Below, in pieces: positions 1-11,331 of a stretch of 64,000 bases of DNA. A program made the position numbers and the translations under genes. The DNA lies in NCBI GenBank assembly GCA_024741835.1, contig JAENRP010000140.1, forward strand, positions 43,483 through 107,482. The letters run 5' to 3'. Position 1 is the first letter of the stretch. Every line of letters begins with the position of its first letter. Under the pieces are notes generated by a model. The model saw only the letters and a list, made by a program, of their open reading frames with translations. It was not told where the DNA came from and made no database searches. The DNA comes from Diplocarpon mali. Its lineage: Eukaryota; Ascomycota; Leotiomycetes; Helotiales; Drepanopezizaceae.

Positions 1-1263
1 TAGTATAGTATAACCTACTAAGGCTAACTAAGTCTCTATATATATATATAGGTATAAGTCCCTTAGTTTCGTACCTAAGTATTCGAAGGAAGGAGTAAGG
101 AGCTTCGAAGAGTATAAGGAAGAGTCAATAAGTATAGGTTGACAAGTATAGGTCGATAAGTATAGGTCGATAGGAAGTATAGAGAAGGTCGACGACTTAT
201 TCGCAAGGAGGTGTCTTCGAGAAGTCGAATTGTATTTAAGGGTTTCGAAGGAAGGAGTGAGGAGCTTCGAAGAGTATAAGGAGAGTTATCGATAAGTATA
301 TTATCGATAAAAAAGAGTGGTATAAAGTTATTTATAAGGGAGGGAGAAAGTTAAAAAGAGAAAAGCTATTATACTACTTTAGGCAGCAGCCTACGCTAGC
401 GAAGCAAGGGCATAGTAAATAAAAAATTTTTTCGAATTAAAATTGAAGGTAAATCTCCATTTGCCAAATAAAGGAGGTAAAGGGTCGAAAAAACAAGCTA
501 ATCTCATATTCGAAGGTCGTTTTTCAGCTTTCTCTAAAAACTAGATTAGTAAGATCTAAGCGCTATATATAAGTTGCTTAAGGCAGTTTGTAATAGAAGT
601 CGAGATCAAGAGATCGAGTTGCTTAAGGCAGTTCAAAATGACAATTCTAAAGGTAGTAGATATCAAGCTTCTTAGCAGAGGTTAAGTAGATCTTTTCTTA
701 TATTACAACTCACTCTTAAGCATATAAAAGGCGAGAATTGAATAACGCTAACTATATTGCCTTAAGAGGTATACTATATAATTGAAAAGAAAAGATAAAG
801 AAGAAAAGAGAGTCTCTAATAGAGCTCCTTTAGAATAAGTATAAGTGCTTTACTAGCGTGCATATAATCCAGCTACCTTGCTACCTTAGCGGGCACCTGA
901 CTTCGTGCACCTGACCAACACGTGATATAACTGTATATGTAATGCGGCCGTAATACTAAGGAGTATATCGATTTGCTCTTAAGGCTGTAACCCATTGAAT
1001 AAGGTGTTTTCGTTATAGAGTATTTAAGTAAGCTTTACAGCCTTAAAGATAATGTTAAGGAGTCAATCGAGTCTATAAAGCGTACTGAACTTGACGTCGA
1101 GTAAGGTTCAATTGAAGGGCGATCTGATCGTGAGTCCAACCGGCATCAAAATAAAGAGTCTGACAGCGTACTCGTTCGTCATAAGAGGACTATTTTGTAA
1201 GTATCTTTAGAGTCGGTATACTAAATGAAGAATCCATATTAAAAGCGTTAATTTTCAATACAA
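1..1263. repeat. AT-rich block with direct repeats, no intact gene
   Basis: The stretch is AT-rich, with many stops in all frames. A ~40-base unit starting TTCGAAGGAAGGAGT and containing AGCTTCGAAGAGTATAAG occurs at about 82-121 and again at 243-283 with one or two changes. Short units of the form AAGTATAGGTCGAT are repeated around 140-180. A 15-base word TTGCTTAAGGCAGTT occurs near 572 and 618. This looks like decayed transposon sequence, perhaps mutated by repeat-induced point mutation. No protein is recognisable. Confidence 0.55.
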
Positions 1264-1395
1264 AAAGCGGCGAATCGTTATAGATAAATCATTAGCTATA
1301 CCCCCTGTATATGAGCCCTGTTAATGGAAACCGGTAGAACTACGCACAGACAGCAATTGTATATTATTTCGGGCATGTACTAAGTATATCCCCGA
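1264..1395 (-). mobile_element. Tc1/mariner-type transposon remnant, left copy
   Basis: The reverse complement of this segment matches about 63551-63690 at most positions. Shared words include TGCCCGAAATAAT, CTGTCTGTGCGTA, TCTACCGGTTTCCATTAA and ATGATTTATCTATAACGATTCG. At the right copy the match runs directly into an intact C-terminal piece of a Tc1/mariner transposase, which identifies the family. Here the match ends before the transposase part and AT-rich sequence follows. Many differences are C/T or G/A transitions, as expected from repeat-induced mutation or age. It is a non-functional fragment. Confidence 0.7.
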
Positions 1396-2078
1396 ACAGA
1401 CTCTTCCTCCGACTTTGGCCATGTGAAGTAGAGCCAGCCATGCAGAGCCTCATTCCACCCCGGGCTTGGGATTCAAGTGAAGAATGCGAGACTACAAGAA
1501 GCTCAACCGTCGTCAATCGCCATTTTCCTGTCAGACTGGCTGACAGCTGTGCTGTCATCCACACCCAAATGTCATCCTTCGACAAACGAGCGGCACCGAA
1601 GCTCCAAGAAGGCGAGCGCAGACTTCTAGCTCCCATTCCGATGTTTTGGTTGAGTAATCAGCAGGCTAGCCAGACTGGCATCGCTAGACTACGAATGGTG
1701 GCGTTGGTGGTCGTCATTTTCCTTCCCGCCCCAGCCATGGGCTCGAGGTCTACGAGCTCGGAGTACATGGACCATGACGCCCTCGCACACGCCCATGACG
1801 CCCGTTCTTAATCCGAAAACCACGTCCTATTGTTGAAACAGGATGTAATATCTGGCTCTGTCTGTTTGAACTCCTCTTGTCCTCACATTTCCCCGACATC
1901 AGTAGGTGGTTTTTCTCTCACCTCTTTTTTTACATCCTCAACTATTCGCACTCAGAATATTTACGTTTATATCTTTATTCACTGCATGAGCTCTTTCTCA
2001 TTGAATCTCCTGGAATTACCAAAGTCCAAGTGCCACTACATCCCAGGCTGAAAGCCCGCAAGTCGGCTAATTTCCACC
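1396..2078. other. Intergenic region upstream of the MFS gene
   Basis: Only short overlapping frames are present and none resembles a protein. The last ~250 bases before the MFS start are pyrimidine-rich, as is common in promoters of filamentous fungi. No clear TATA box was found. This probably holds the MFS promoter. Confidence 0.4.
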
Positions 2079-3818
2079 ATGGAAACATTATCAACCCGAA
2101 TCTCCGAGAACGTAACCCTCGAGTCTGAGAATGACGCTGAGCTCGCTGCAACGCATGAGAGAGAGGCGGCGAACGCAATATCTCGCAGGACTTGTGCATG
2201 TTTCGGAAAAGAAACCCGGCACCAGGGAAGCGAACTTCCAGCGATTGACGAGTCTCCGAAGGCTCGGCTAGAGCGACTGGGAAGACAGAGGCCAGAAGTC
2301 TTTAAATCGATTTGGGCCGAAATTGGCTTCGTATTTTCCATCTCGATGTCCCAGGTCCTGACCGTATGATCTACCTCTTACATGTTCAGGGTAATTGCTG
2401 ATTCTGAGTAGGAGTACTTTGTTTCGGGATTCACTGTTATCCTTCCAACTTTGGTCCAGGACTTGAACATTCCACCCGCTTCTTCGACATGGCCTGCAAG
2501 TGCTTTCTCGTTGGTGGTTGCGAGCTTTCTGCTAATCTTTGGACGGCTGGCGGACATGTATGGAGGACTCCCTGTATATGTCGCTGGTTTTGCTTGGCTC
2601 ACCCTGTGGAGCTTGATCGCGGGCTTCTCGACATCTGACATTATGATGAATTTCTGTCGAGCGCTGCAAGGACTTGGACCTGCTGCGTACCTTCCATCCT
2701 CGATGATGATTCTCGGGATGATCTACCGCCCAGGCCCCAGGAAGAATCTAGTATTCAGCATCTATGGTGCATGTGCTGCAGGTGGTTTTTTTATAGGCAT
2801 CTTCTTCGCTGGATTGACTGCCGAGTATACTAGTTGGGGATGGTATTTTTGGATAGGCACCATTCTTTCGGCCATTACAGCAATAACATCCTACATCACC
2901 ATCCCCTCGGACATGGCCGAGAAACGTAACTCTCCCTCCAGGGTTAAAATGGACTGGCTTGGGGCAATACTCATCGTCTGCGGCCTGATCCACTTCACGT
3001 TCGCCATCATCGACTCCTCACACGCACCCCAGCAGTGGAAGACACCTTATATCTACGTCCTCTTCATCGGCGGCGCTCTCCTGCTGCTAGCTGGTGCTTA
3101 CGTCGAGTTCATCGTTGCCGAAGAACCGCTTCTTCCAGCATCTCTCTTCAAAGTCCCGTGCATGCCCGCACTAGTCATCGCGCTCTTCTTCACATATGGC
3201 TCCCTGGGCGTCTTCCTCCTCTACGCAACGTTCTACATGGAAGAAGTTATGGGCGCATCGCCACTCCAGGTTGTAGCTTGGTATGTGCCTATGGCGCTGG
3301 GAGGTTGTTTCATCGCCACATTTGGCGGCTTCATCATGCATCTCGTCCCAGGTACAGTCCTTGTCATTATTTCGGGTGTGTCATGGATCGTCGCTCCTCT
3401 TCTCTTCGCCACCGCACCGCAAGGTGCTAACTACTGGGCGTACATCTTCCCATCGATGATCTGCGCTACTATTGGTATCGATGTCACGTTCAATGTGGCC
3501 AATATCTTTATCACCACATCTCTGCCTCGCAGACAGCAAGGTCTCGCTGGCTCCGTCATCATGCTGCTGCTGCACTTGGGTATCGCGGTCTGTCTGGGCT
3601 TTGCAGATATCGTGAATACCTATACACTCGAGAGACTTGGAACAAGGCAGAGCTACCATGCGGTATTCTGGTTTGGAGTCGCGTGTGCAGCAACTGCATT
3701 GGTCATATTGGGGCTGTTTGTGAAGATCAACAAGGCGGAGAGTGAGCTGACGTTCGAAGAGAAGGAGGAGATGGAAGTTGGTCCTGACACCGTTGGCAGG
3801 TCGCAGGAGCAGAAATAG
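2079..3818 (+). CDS. MFS transporter, DHA2 type (14 TM), ATR1-like
   Basis: Predicted polytopic plasma-membrane transporter of 563 residues. Exons are 2079-2363 and 2412-3818; the 48-base intron has a GTATGA donor, a TGCTGAT branch and a TAG acceptor, and joining keeps the frame. A hydrophilic N-terminus of ~80 residues precedes the first membrane segment. Motif A of the major facilitator superfamily is visible as GRLADMYGG after the second helix, and hydrophobic segments continue almost to the acidic C-terminus. The sequence is of the fungal type annotated as aminotriazole-resistance or ammonium exporter (ATR1/YOR378W group), which are proton-coupled exporters. Substrate is not predictable. 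It stands alone, with no biosynthetic cluster beside it. Confidence 0.88.
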
Positions 3819-4099
3819 GAGGGCATGCTCGGAACGGCAGAAGGTGATTTGTGCGGGTAGATAAAAGAGAGCGATTGTAAAGAGTGAATATAGAGATGCC
3901 CAAAAGTTTTCAGTCCTACCCGAGCCCTTTCCTGAGTCGTGCAGGCCGCACTTTCTGATCCATTTCGCTTGCGTCCGGTTTTCCTTTCATCAAGCGCTTG
4001 GCATCGAAAATACCTCGAGATATCTGAAATCCGAGAAGCTGTGTCTGAGACTTGACTTCTCCATCCAGTACCTCACCTGGGTAGAGCCGTATATGGAGT

Positions 4100-4178
4100 T
4101 GTAGGGTAGGGTTGTAGTGTAGAGCTGTAGAGTAGAGTTGTAGGGTAGAGTTGTAGGGTAGAGTTGTAGTGCAGAGCT
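4100..4178. repeat. 13-bp minisatellite, about 6 units
   Basis: Units of the form TGTAGGGTAGAGT follow one another about six times with small changes (TGTAGTGTAGAGC, TGTAGAGTAGAGT). No coding frame is maintained. Confidence 0.85.
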
Positions 4179-4610
4179 GTAAAGATATCGACTCTAGCTA
4201 CCAAAACAAGAATAGCAAAGCCGAGGATAAGAACAGCTCATAACCAGAGCACGATACCCGGTAAAGTTTCCTTCTTCCCTCCTCCGGTAAGCTCCGGATC
4301 CCTACCCAGCGCCGTTCTCTCTCGAGTTGCTATTATTCCTCGCTCACCAGCAACTTTGTTCGTGGGCCAGGTGGGCACTGTGATGCCTCTGGTACCGTGG
4401 CTCAACCGTTACCAACCGCCGCCAGACTCCACTGGGGCACATACCTCAGGGGCCTCTCTTGCTAGACGCCCCCGGTACTGTGCCTGGACAGAGGCCAAGC
4501 GCTAGATTCGATTGCTTTCGGGAAGCCGGAGCTCCTCGAGGATCGGTCCTCGTCGCGTTGTGCTTCTCTTTTTCTCTCTTGGAGAGGTTATTGACGGTTT
4601 CTCGTTCGAC

Positions 4611-4638
4611 GAGGAGAGAGAGAGAGAGAGAGAGAGAG
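4611..4638. repeat. GA dinucleotide microsatellite
   Basis: An almost perfect run of GA repeats, interrupted once at its end by GCGAG. It lies in the non-coding gap downstream of the acyl-CoA dehydrogenase gene. Confidence 0.9.
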
Positions 4639-5037
4639 CGAGAAAAGAAGGAAAGAAGGTAGATCCGAAATTTAATTCGCCGCCAGGTTTATTGCTGCAT
4701 ATGGTTTATTTCGTATCCCCAGCTCAGGGACACGAGTAAGATATGTAATGCGTAGAAAATTGCTAATTGAATGTCGGCAAAAGAATAGAGAAAAAAAGTC
4801 TTGCGTAAAAGCATGTACTTGGAATCTGCGTGTTATAGTTTGTTTTTCTGGCCATATTCTTCTCTTCCGAGTCCCAATGTATAAGGTGTGTAGCAAACAT
4901 GATGTGTCGATCTCGCAAGTGCCGCCCGCGCATCTTTTGATAAGGTACTCAACAGAGGCGGATACCCACCGGATGCGATTGCTTTGATGGGCAACACGGG
5001 AATGGCGAATATGCGATGGCTGTGGGAGCAACAAGGG

Positions 5038-6541
5038 CTACAGTCTCGAGGATCCCGCGGGTCGCTCCATCGATGTGTCTCGCTCTTTCGTCTTTCGCTG
5101 GAAGTTCTTGACAAGCTGTCTGATCGCCAAGTCCAACATCACATCCTCACTGCCTCCCGGGATCTTCGCCCCTGGCACTTCGCGGTAGATTCCTACACTC
5201 GTCAGCACAGCACCTCAGACCACGTCGCAGTGGAGACTCACTCTCGACGAGCTCTCCCTGTCCAGATCTCGTGTAGCCATTTCCACCATGCAGGAGGACG
5301 GCGGTGCTGGCGCACAGCTCCAGAACCCGTCCAGCCTGGGCCTTGGCCAGTGCAGTCAACCCTCCAAGCTCCTTATTCGCCTCTTCTTCGCTCAGTTTCG
5401 TCATGGAGTAGGTGAACTGCTCGATCCAGGCCCAGTGGGCTTCCAGATCAGCACCGCATTTGGCCAGCCGGTGTCTGACAACTGGCTGGTCCATCAGCAT
5501 CTTTCCGAACGCCTCTCTCTTCAAGCAGTACTTAAAAGCATCGCTCAGCGCCACTCTCGAGATGCGGTTGACGGAAATCGCAATCGTCAGCCTCTCGTGG
5601 TTGAAGTTTTGCATGATGTACTTCATGCCTTGCCCTTCGGTCCCAATTAGGTTCTCGACAGGCACTTTCACGTCATCGAGCTCGATGAACGTGGTTCCGG
5701 AAGTGTGTTGCCCGCCGACCTCGATGCGGCGCATGCTCACGCCTTTGGTGTCGAGAAGTGGCACGACAAGCATGGAGAGGCCTCCTGCCCCAGGGCCGCC
5801 CGTTCGGACAGCCATGCTAGCGCAATGGCTCCAGATACCGTTGGTGATCCATTTCTTGGTCCCGTTGACGATGAAGTGCTTTCCGTCTTTGGTTCTCCTG
5901 GCAGTGGTGGTAATATTCCCCACGTCGCTCCCGGCGTCTGGCTCGGTGACGGCAATACAGACTCTCCTCTTGCCCGTGATGAGATCTGGTACAAACCTCT
6001 CCTTGAGTCCTTCGCTTCCAAACTTCAAGATTGGGGGAAGGCCGAACGCAAACCCAACGGTGACAGCTCCTGAGGGACCCAGTGATCCACTTCTAGCCAG
6101 CCTAGCGAGGCGTCAGAGTTTTCGCAGCTCTGACCATGACTGTTCAATACGCAACGCTTACTCGTCGATATAGATCTGAGTATGAAGATAATCATAGTCC
6201 TCGATCTTCAGCCCACCCGGAAGCTCGTGGATTCCTGCCTTGCGGAGCCACTTCAAAGGCAAAGGAGCAGGCATATTGGGAATCAGGAAATTTGCGGCAG
6301 CAAAGTTCGAGAACAGGTCATCTGCACGATGTTAGAAAACGACGGCTGATGAGGGTGTTGAGCTTGCTGTACCAGGAACACTTCCAGCCGCTTCCCATTC
6401 ACCAGCATGAGGAATGAGGAGCTTCTCGGCTAGCTGCCTGCAGGTCTTCTGCCATTTACGATGGGAATCAGTGTAGTAAGCAGAGGGAATCCCCATAAGC
6501 CAGGGAGGATCGCTGAATGGGATTGGAACTGAACGAGACAT
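5038..6541 (-). CDS. Acyl-CoA dehydrogenase, probably peroxisomal
   Basis: FAD-dependent enzyme of 447 residues that oxidises acyl-CoA to enoyl-CoA. Exons (minus strand) are 6541-6373, 6321-6162, 6101-5242 and 5192-5038; introns of 51, 60 and 49 bases each have a CTAAC- or CTGAC-like branch site, and the sum is in frame. Domains run in the usual order: helical N-domain, the middle-domain signature CIAVTEPDAGSDV, then the C-terminal helical domain with YTRSGQGE and PGGSED near the active site. The last three residues are SRL, an accepted variant of the type-1 peroxisomal signal, so peroxisomal beta-oxidation is inferred rather than mitochondrial. The substrate is unknown. It is divergent from the F-box gene. 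Confidence 0.9.
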
Positions 6542-7149
6542 CGTGAAGTGTTGCGGATTTGTTGACTGTCGCGCTGTTGGAATACTTAGGCGAAGACGAT
6601 AATCGAGAAAGGAGGGAAAAGGGAGAGACACTGAAGGGTAGAAGCGCCGCGGAATAGCAAGCTATCATCATCGTCTAAACTGTACAGTCATGTTGTTGCC
6701 GGATATAAAAGGCTGAGGTAACTACCTATGGTAACTCAGCTAAGCTGCGGGGATAACCTCCTCGGCTCGGCTGTCGGCTTGGATCATGTGCAGCCCATCT
6801 TGGACACCCAGCAACCTCATTAACAGCTCGTTCTTAGAAGAAAGCTCATATGTTGAGCCAAACAATGACAAGAGCTAAGATAACCCTCTTTCAGATATGC
6901 GTGTCCGATGGCCATTCAGATGCCACACGTTCTAGCCACGTGACGAGCTTGTCAAAATGGGGCAGCTACCTATGTTAGTTGAATCGTCATCATCGGGTAG
7001 GGCTGTAGGGTTAAAGTCGTACCTGCCCTCTCTGGAGTCACTTTTAATTGCTACATCCCATTGCTACATCCCATTGCTTTCGATAAATTCAACCAGAATC
7101 ACAATCCGTGGCAGAACTTGGTCGGCAGAGTCCCAAGCGATTGCTCAAG
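6542..7149. promoter_or_regulatory. Shared 5' region of acyl-CoA dehydrogenase and F-box genes
   Basis: The two genes are head to head with 608 bases between start codons. No long frame is present. A CACGTG element sits near 6931 and a TATAAAAGG-like word near 6704 on the plus strand. Promoter function is inferred from position. Confidence 0.45.
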
Positions 7150-8808
7150 ATGGCATTAGCAGAACTATCCACGGAGCTCATCAACGAGGTATTGCTCCAT
7201 ATCGAGTCGGTCACGACGATTTCCCGAGTCTCTAGGCGTTTCCACGAAATCACAGAGCAGATGATCTACTCCAATATATCGTTGAACCATCCGAAATCTT
7301 ATAAACAATTTATTCAAACCTTAGTAGCGAGACCTGAGCTCGCTCGGCATGTTAGACGTTTTCATACTTTCGGTACGTTCGTTCAAATTTTGCCGTTTGT
7401 TCATAGACAAGATTTCGCTCTCATCTCATGTGCTAGGCCATCCCTATGGCTGGGACTTTGACCTCTCGTTCCTCTCTCCCAGACACCAGCTTTGGATTCG
7501 AAGCCAGCTTCCTGAAGAGATTCACGGCAAGAAGTTCTGCAACAAATGGTTCAGGAAGATGTTCTTTCAGGTCAACGTGAACTGGCTCGAAGTTCCGCTG
7601 TTCTGGGATGCAATTACGGCTTTCCTGCTGACCATGTTCTCGCCAACACTGCAATCTCTCGAAGTCAACGCGTATGGAAGTGCAGTGATGAGATATCAAT
7701 TCATCGATGCCGTTCTCAAGGCTGGAAGCGTCGTTTGGCCACGGCTACAAAACATAACGGTTGATTCCAGCCCTGCAATATATGTCCCTATTGCGAACTC
7801 GACAGTAGCCCTGGATCTCATCGTACCGTTCCTCCACGTTCCATCTCTGACCAAACTCCGCGCTGGGAACCTCAGCCAAAGTTCCTGGCGGCTAGGAAAT
7901 AGTCCTCTGAAAGACCAAGTCTTTCATGTAACGGAGTTGACGCTTACGTGTTGCGCTCTCACTGGTCGGGTCCTGGCTCAATTTCTACGCTGCTTCGATT
8001 CGTTGAAACGGTTCGAAATGCAGTACAAGCAGTCGAAAATGCTGGGGAAGGCCATACGGAAGGGCTTGACGAGTTCGAAGTCGACCTTGGAAGAGTTGAT
8101 TGTCACTCGTACCAGGGTTGCTTGTTATTCTTCTGAGAGTGGAGAGTATGATTCCTCCGACGATGGCGCGGAGGGAATCAGTGACGACATTCTGGCAAGA
8201 GATCAAAATCGTCGGGAAGTGCTGGGATCACTGCGTAGATTTGGTAATCTGAAGTGAGCCTTTTCTCCTTGTGTAGAGGCTAGCTCCTCCCTCGACTCCC
8301 ACAGAGGTAGAACAGCGGCCTTGACGACGTGCGTTGTTGGACGTTCTCGACATACAGGCTTGCTTGACGCATGAGGAAGCCATTCGAAAAATCTGTCCTG
8401 CTCTGCTCTTCGTCTGGCAAAGTACCAAGTCACTAATACCCAACCAGAAAACTCAGAGCCGAATGCTCCTTCCTCGGCCTCAGCTCCAACCTCACCACCC
8501 TCGAGCTCCCAATCGACCCCGAAGAACGCTACTGCATACACATCGCAGCCCACCGCGCTGCTTTCATCAAAAGCCTCCCTCTGCCTCTCGAACAGCTCAC
8601 AATCGAGAGCGCATCGCAAGGAATAGACTGTAGTCTCATAGACCTGTTTACCAGGGGATGGTTTGGATCGAGCACGCCGGATTTGCAGACTGTATTTCTT
8701 AGATTTGGATATCGCAATCCCATGTTCCCGCCGGTTGCGCCGAGGTTAAAAGAGATGAGAGAGGTGGCGAGTCGTAGTGGTGTGGCGGTGATTTGGGAGT
8801 GGTCTTGA
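7150..8808 (+). CDS. F-box protein with leucine-rich C-terminal part
   Basis: Likely substrate receptor for an SCF ubiquitin ligase, 474 residues in this model. The F-box is at the N-terminus (about residues 4-45), with LSTELINEVLLHIES followed by a short ISRVSRRFHEIT helix. The rest is rich in leucine and of the LRR-like type common in fungal F-box proteins. Exons are 7150-7372, 7437-8253, 8305-8328 and 8448-8808. The first intron (64 bases) is well supported. The middle part is weaker: the third exon is only 24 bases, but this combination avoids all stops and restores the frame of the clearly coding last exon. If it is wrong, the gene is broken near 8254. The substrate is unknown. Confidence 0.72.
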
Positions 8809-10847
8809 TACTGGGGATCGAGAATCGATTGGTTGTACGAGTCTGGCATGTGCCTTGGCATTGTTCTTTAGAAAGTATTTTGTGTGAAGCCGGGTAATGT
8901 CGAGGTCTGGTGGCAAGTCATGTTTCATAGATGTCCCTTTGTCCTTGGAGTCCTCGCGAGGAAACCGCCTGAGATAGCGACTAGATAGAGGAGAGAAGCG
9001 ATTTGATCGGCGAAATGGGTACAAGGGCTATTGAGTCCATGCAGTCATACCATCTTATAGAAGGAGGACGATAACTGCCATGAGTTGCGTCTCTGGGGGT
9101 ACCTCAGCGATTTCTTTGGTTAATAGATCTCTTATCCGACATCATTACTCTACTACTGTTTTCAGTAGCTGGCTGACGCATTTGCTTATTCGTCGTGAAC
9201 TGGCTTCTTATTTATTCGCGGTCATTCAGATTCTCGCATGCTCTTAGTGACCTCATTGCCGCCCTCCGCCACACGTCCACAGCTACCGAAGCTGCAGCAG
9301 ATCAACTGGCCGGGCAAACCTCCTGTTGCCTGAGCACGACTATGCCCTGCTCGAGACACACCTGATCTTTGTACGAAGCGCCCGAGACAGACCGCAACGA
9401 GCCTCCCGACTCTACGGGCGGTAGAGTGCCGAGGCTGCTCGGGGGATGAGATGCAGTCTCGCGATGATGGGATCCGGCATCGCGGCGCGAGTCGCGGCAA
9501 AGGCGGGTTGCCTCGCCGGCGCGACGGGTGTGCGCAGTGCGAGCCAGCTGACGTTGGTCGTTGTGCCCCTCGAGACTGGGGAGGCGGAAGCATCTTATAC
9601 CCCCCCGGTCGGCTGTTTGCAAAGCACGTGATCCTGCCGCTGGGCATGTGATCCAGGGGTTTCCACGTATGTATGGATGTCTGGATTCGTAACGGGGTGG
9701 GTGGACAAGCTTTGCACCCGCGGGTGAGCCAGAGTTCGCTGACTGGCAGTGGGAGGAGCCGTGTTTCCCATCGGAGCTGACAGTTTGATGCTCTCTACCT
9801 GCTGGTCTGTGAACGATGTGATATTTGAAATGATCGGGGAATGTACTTGTCATGAGCTTCTGCGGTCGCTCGAAGAATGGCTAGTTTTGGTTCGGTCGTG
9901 TTCGTCCCGATATCACACAGCGCTGACGTGAAAATGCTATGTCTGGGGCATGGTCACGTGGCTAACATCAGCTGGCCGTGGCTGCAACAGCTCACGTTCT
10001 CACATGGCTTCTCCAGCCCTGCCCTTCCCTCAGACGGCTTCGGGTCTGAGAATCATGGGTGGAAGAGTTGGAAGCAGATGCATCCGGGAGAAATCGGCGT
10101 ATTTTGACTCCTTGCCCCCATTGCGGTCCACGATACCTGACCCTCGACATTGACGCTCGCACACTATCTGACTCGGCTCGCACGCGCTCAAGAAAAGACA
10201 CCCATCGCCGGGCGGAGGAGGGGGTTGTCCCGTCACTGCCGCCTGCTCTCGTGAATCCCACCATCAGATGCGGTGAAGTGTCGAAGCTCTGTCACGTGAA
10301 GGAGCTCCTGGTCAGATCACCCGAGGAAAACACCACCAACCGCGTGGGAGTGAAGGCTCAAGTTCCACTTCCAAGATCAGCTTCATGAGCGTCGTGAGAC
10401 CTTGGGCTTCGCAGACTGAGGCTCACCATTGTTCTAGCTCGGCTTCATAAAGGAGTCTTGTTATCCGAGAGACCTGGAGACGGCGTGGGGTTGGAAGGGG
10501 CTGCAGACGGCCTTGGGAATCATCCGCACTCGAATGTAGGAATGCGCGGATGGACTGGGCGAGCTGGTACCACGCACTCGACACCAGAAGCAGCACCCTT
10601 TTGCCCGATGGTAGAAAGTCACAACAGACCTCGCGTATAGGAGTGTCGTATCTCCACGCTGCAACCCTGCAACAAGTCGTATCCCGTCTGCTCAACAGCC
10701 CCCTTCCAGCTCTCCGTCTCGGAGCTTCAAACACTCCGGCCAGACCCCCACCCGATACCCCATTTCACATGAAAGTGTCAGACGCAGAAGGCCTCGATGT
10801 AGATGTGAATGAGGAAGTGAAGAAGAATGGGCAAGGGGACAAGGGAC
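8809..10847. other. Long gene-poor, fairly GC-rich region
   Basis: Several overlapping open frames on both strands (for example around 9222-9853 on the minus strand) have low-complexity, Arg/Ser/Pro-rich translations, as expected by chance in GC-rich DNA. No family is recognisable. Three CACGTG palindromes fall within ~670 bases (near 9624, 9955 and 10293). It could hold non-coding transcripts or a decayed gene; nothing can be named. Confidence 0.4.
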
Positions 10848-11030
10848 CTACTCACTAGCCGCACCGCTCTCCTTGATACTCAGTGTTCCGTCCTTCGGCA
10901 CGGGCGCTTTGCTGTTCTCGCGCGTGTAGAAGATGGATTCATACGGGGGCTGTAGTTCTCCGAGGAGTCGGGCGACCCGGATGCTATGCGAGGCCTGGAG
11001 AAAGTAGAGGGTGATGTTCGGGCCCGGTAT
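10848..11030 (-). pseudogene. Glutathione S-transferase N-terminal fragment
   Basis: The minus-strand translation contains NITLYFLQASHSIRVARLL, then a PYESIFYTRENSKAP stretch and KDGTLSIKESGA. That is the beta-alpha-beta start of a GST thioredoxin fold and the KDG...ESGA part of its glutathione site. Compared with the family, about 15 residues around the cis-proline are missing, and no C-terminal helical domain follows downstream. A GTGAGT donor sits at the end, so a further exon is possible but none was found. It lies just downstream of SMP3 on the same strand. Best read as a truncated relic. Confidence 0.6.
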
Positions 11031-11331
11031 CTTCCAGGCGAAATCCAGAGTTGCAAGTATAGAGATGAGCCGTATGTTTATGGACACCGTACTTGCTCTA
11101 CCAAAGAATCGAGGCAGATAGCACTTACGACTTGCGTAAAGGAATGAGGGGTTGAGATGCACAATGGTCCAGCTTACGCCATGAGGGACTAACTCACGCC
11201 GTTGGAGTGGGGAGATCTACTGCCGATGGAGACCGAGGTAATTCGAAATCTGACTCTTAGTTTTTCGTGAACACATGATTAGGACCCAAATTTCAAGTCT
11301 CTTCTGTTCGTTACGGTCTTGTCCGTCTCGT

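Larger units (their letters stand above)
3819..5037. other. Intergenic region with minisatellite and GA tract
   Basis: This lies between the tail-to-tail MFS and acyl-CoA dehydrogenase genes. Apart from the repeats at 4100-4178 and 4611-4638 listed separately, only short unrecognisable frames are present. Both genes probably end transcription here. Confidence 0.5.

Noticed and set aside
6102..6161. An apparent TGA in the acyl-CoA dehydrogenase frame (CTC TGA CGC), as if the gene were broken.
   Set aside because: A 60-base intron with GTAAGC donor, CTCTGAC branch and CTAG acceptor removes it and gives the conserved YIDELARSGSLGPSG junction.
5412..6173. A 253-codon plus-strand frame.
   Set aside because: It is antisense to the acyl-CoA dehydrogenase exons, which carry clear family motifs.
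9222..9853. Minus-strand frames of 141 and 183 codons.
   Set aside because: They overlap each other in different frames, are Arg/Ser/Pro-rich and have no recognisable motif, as expected in GC-rich non-coding DNA.
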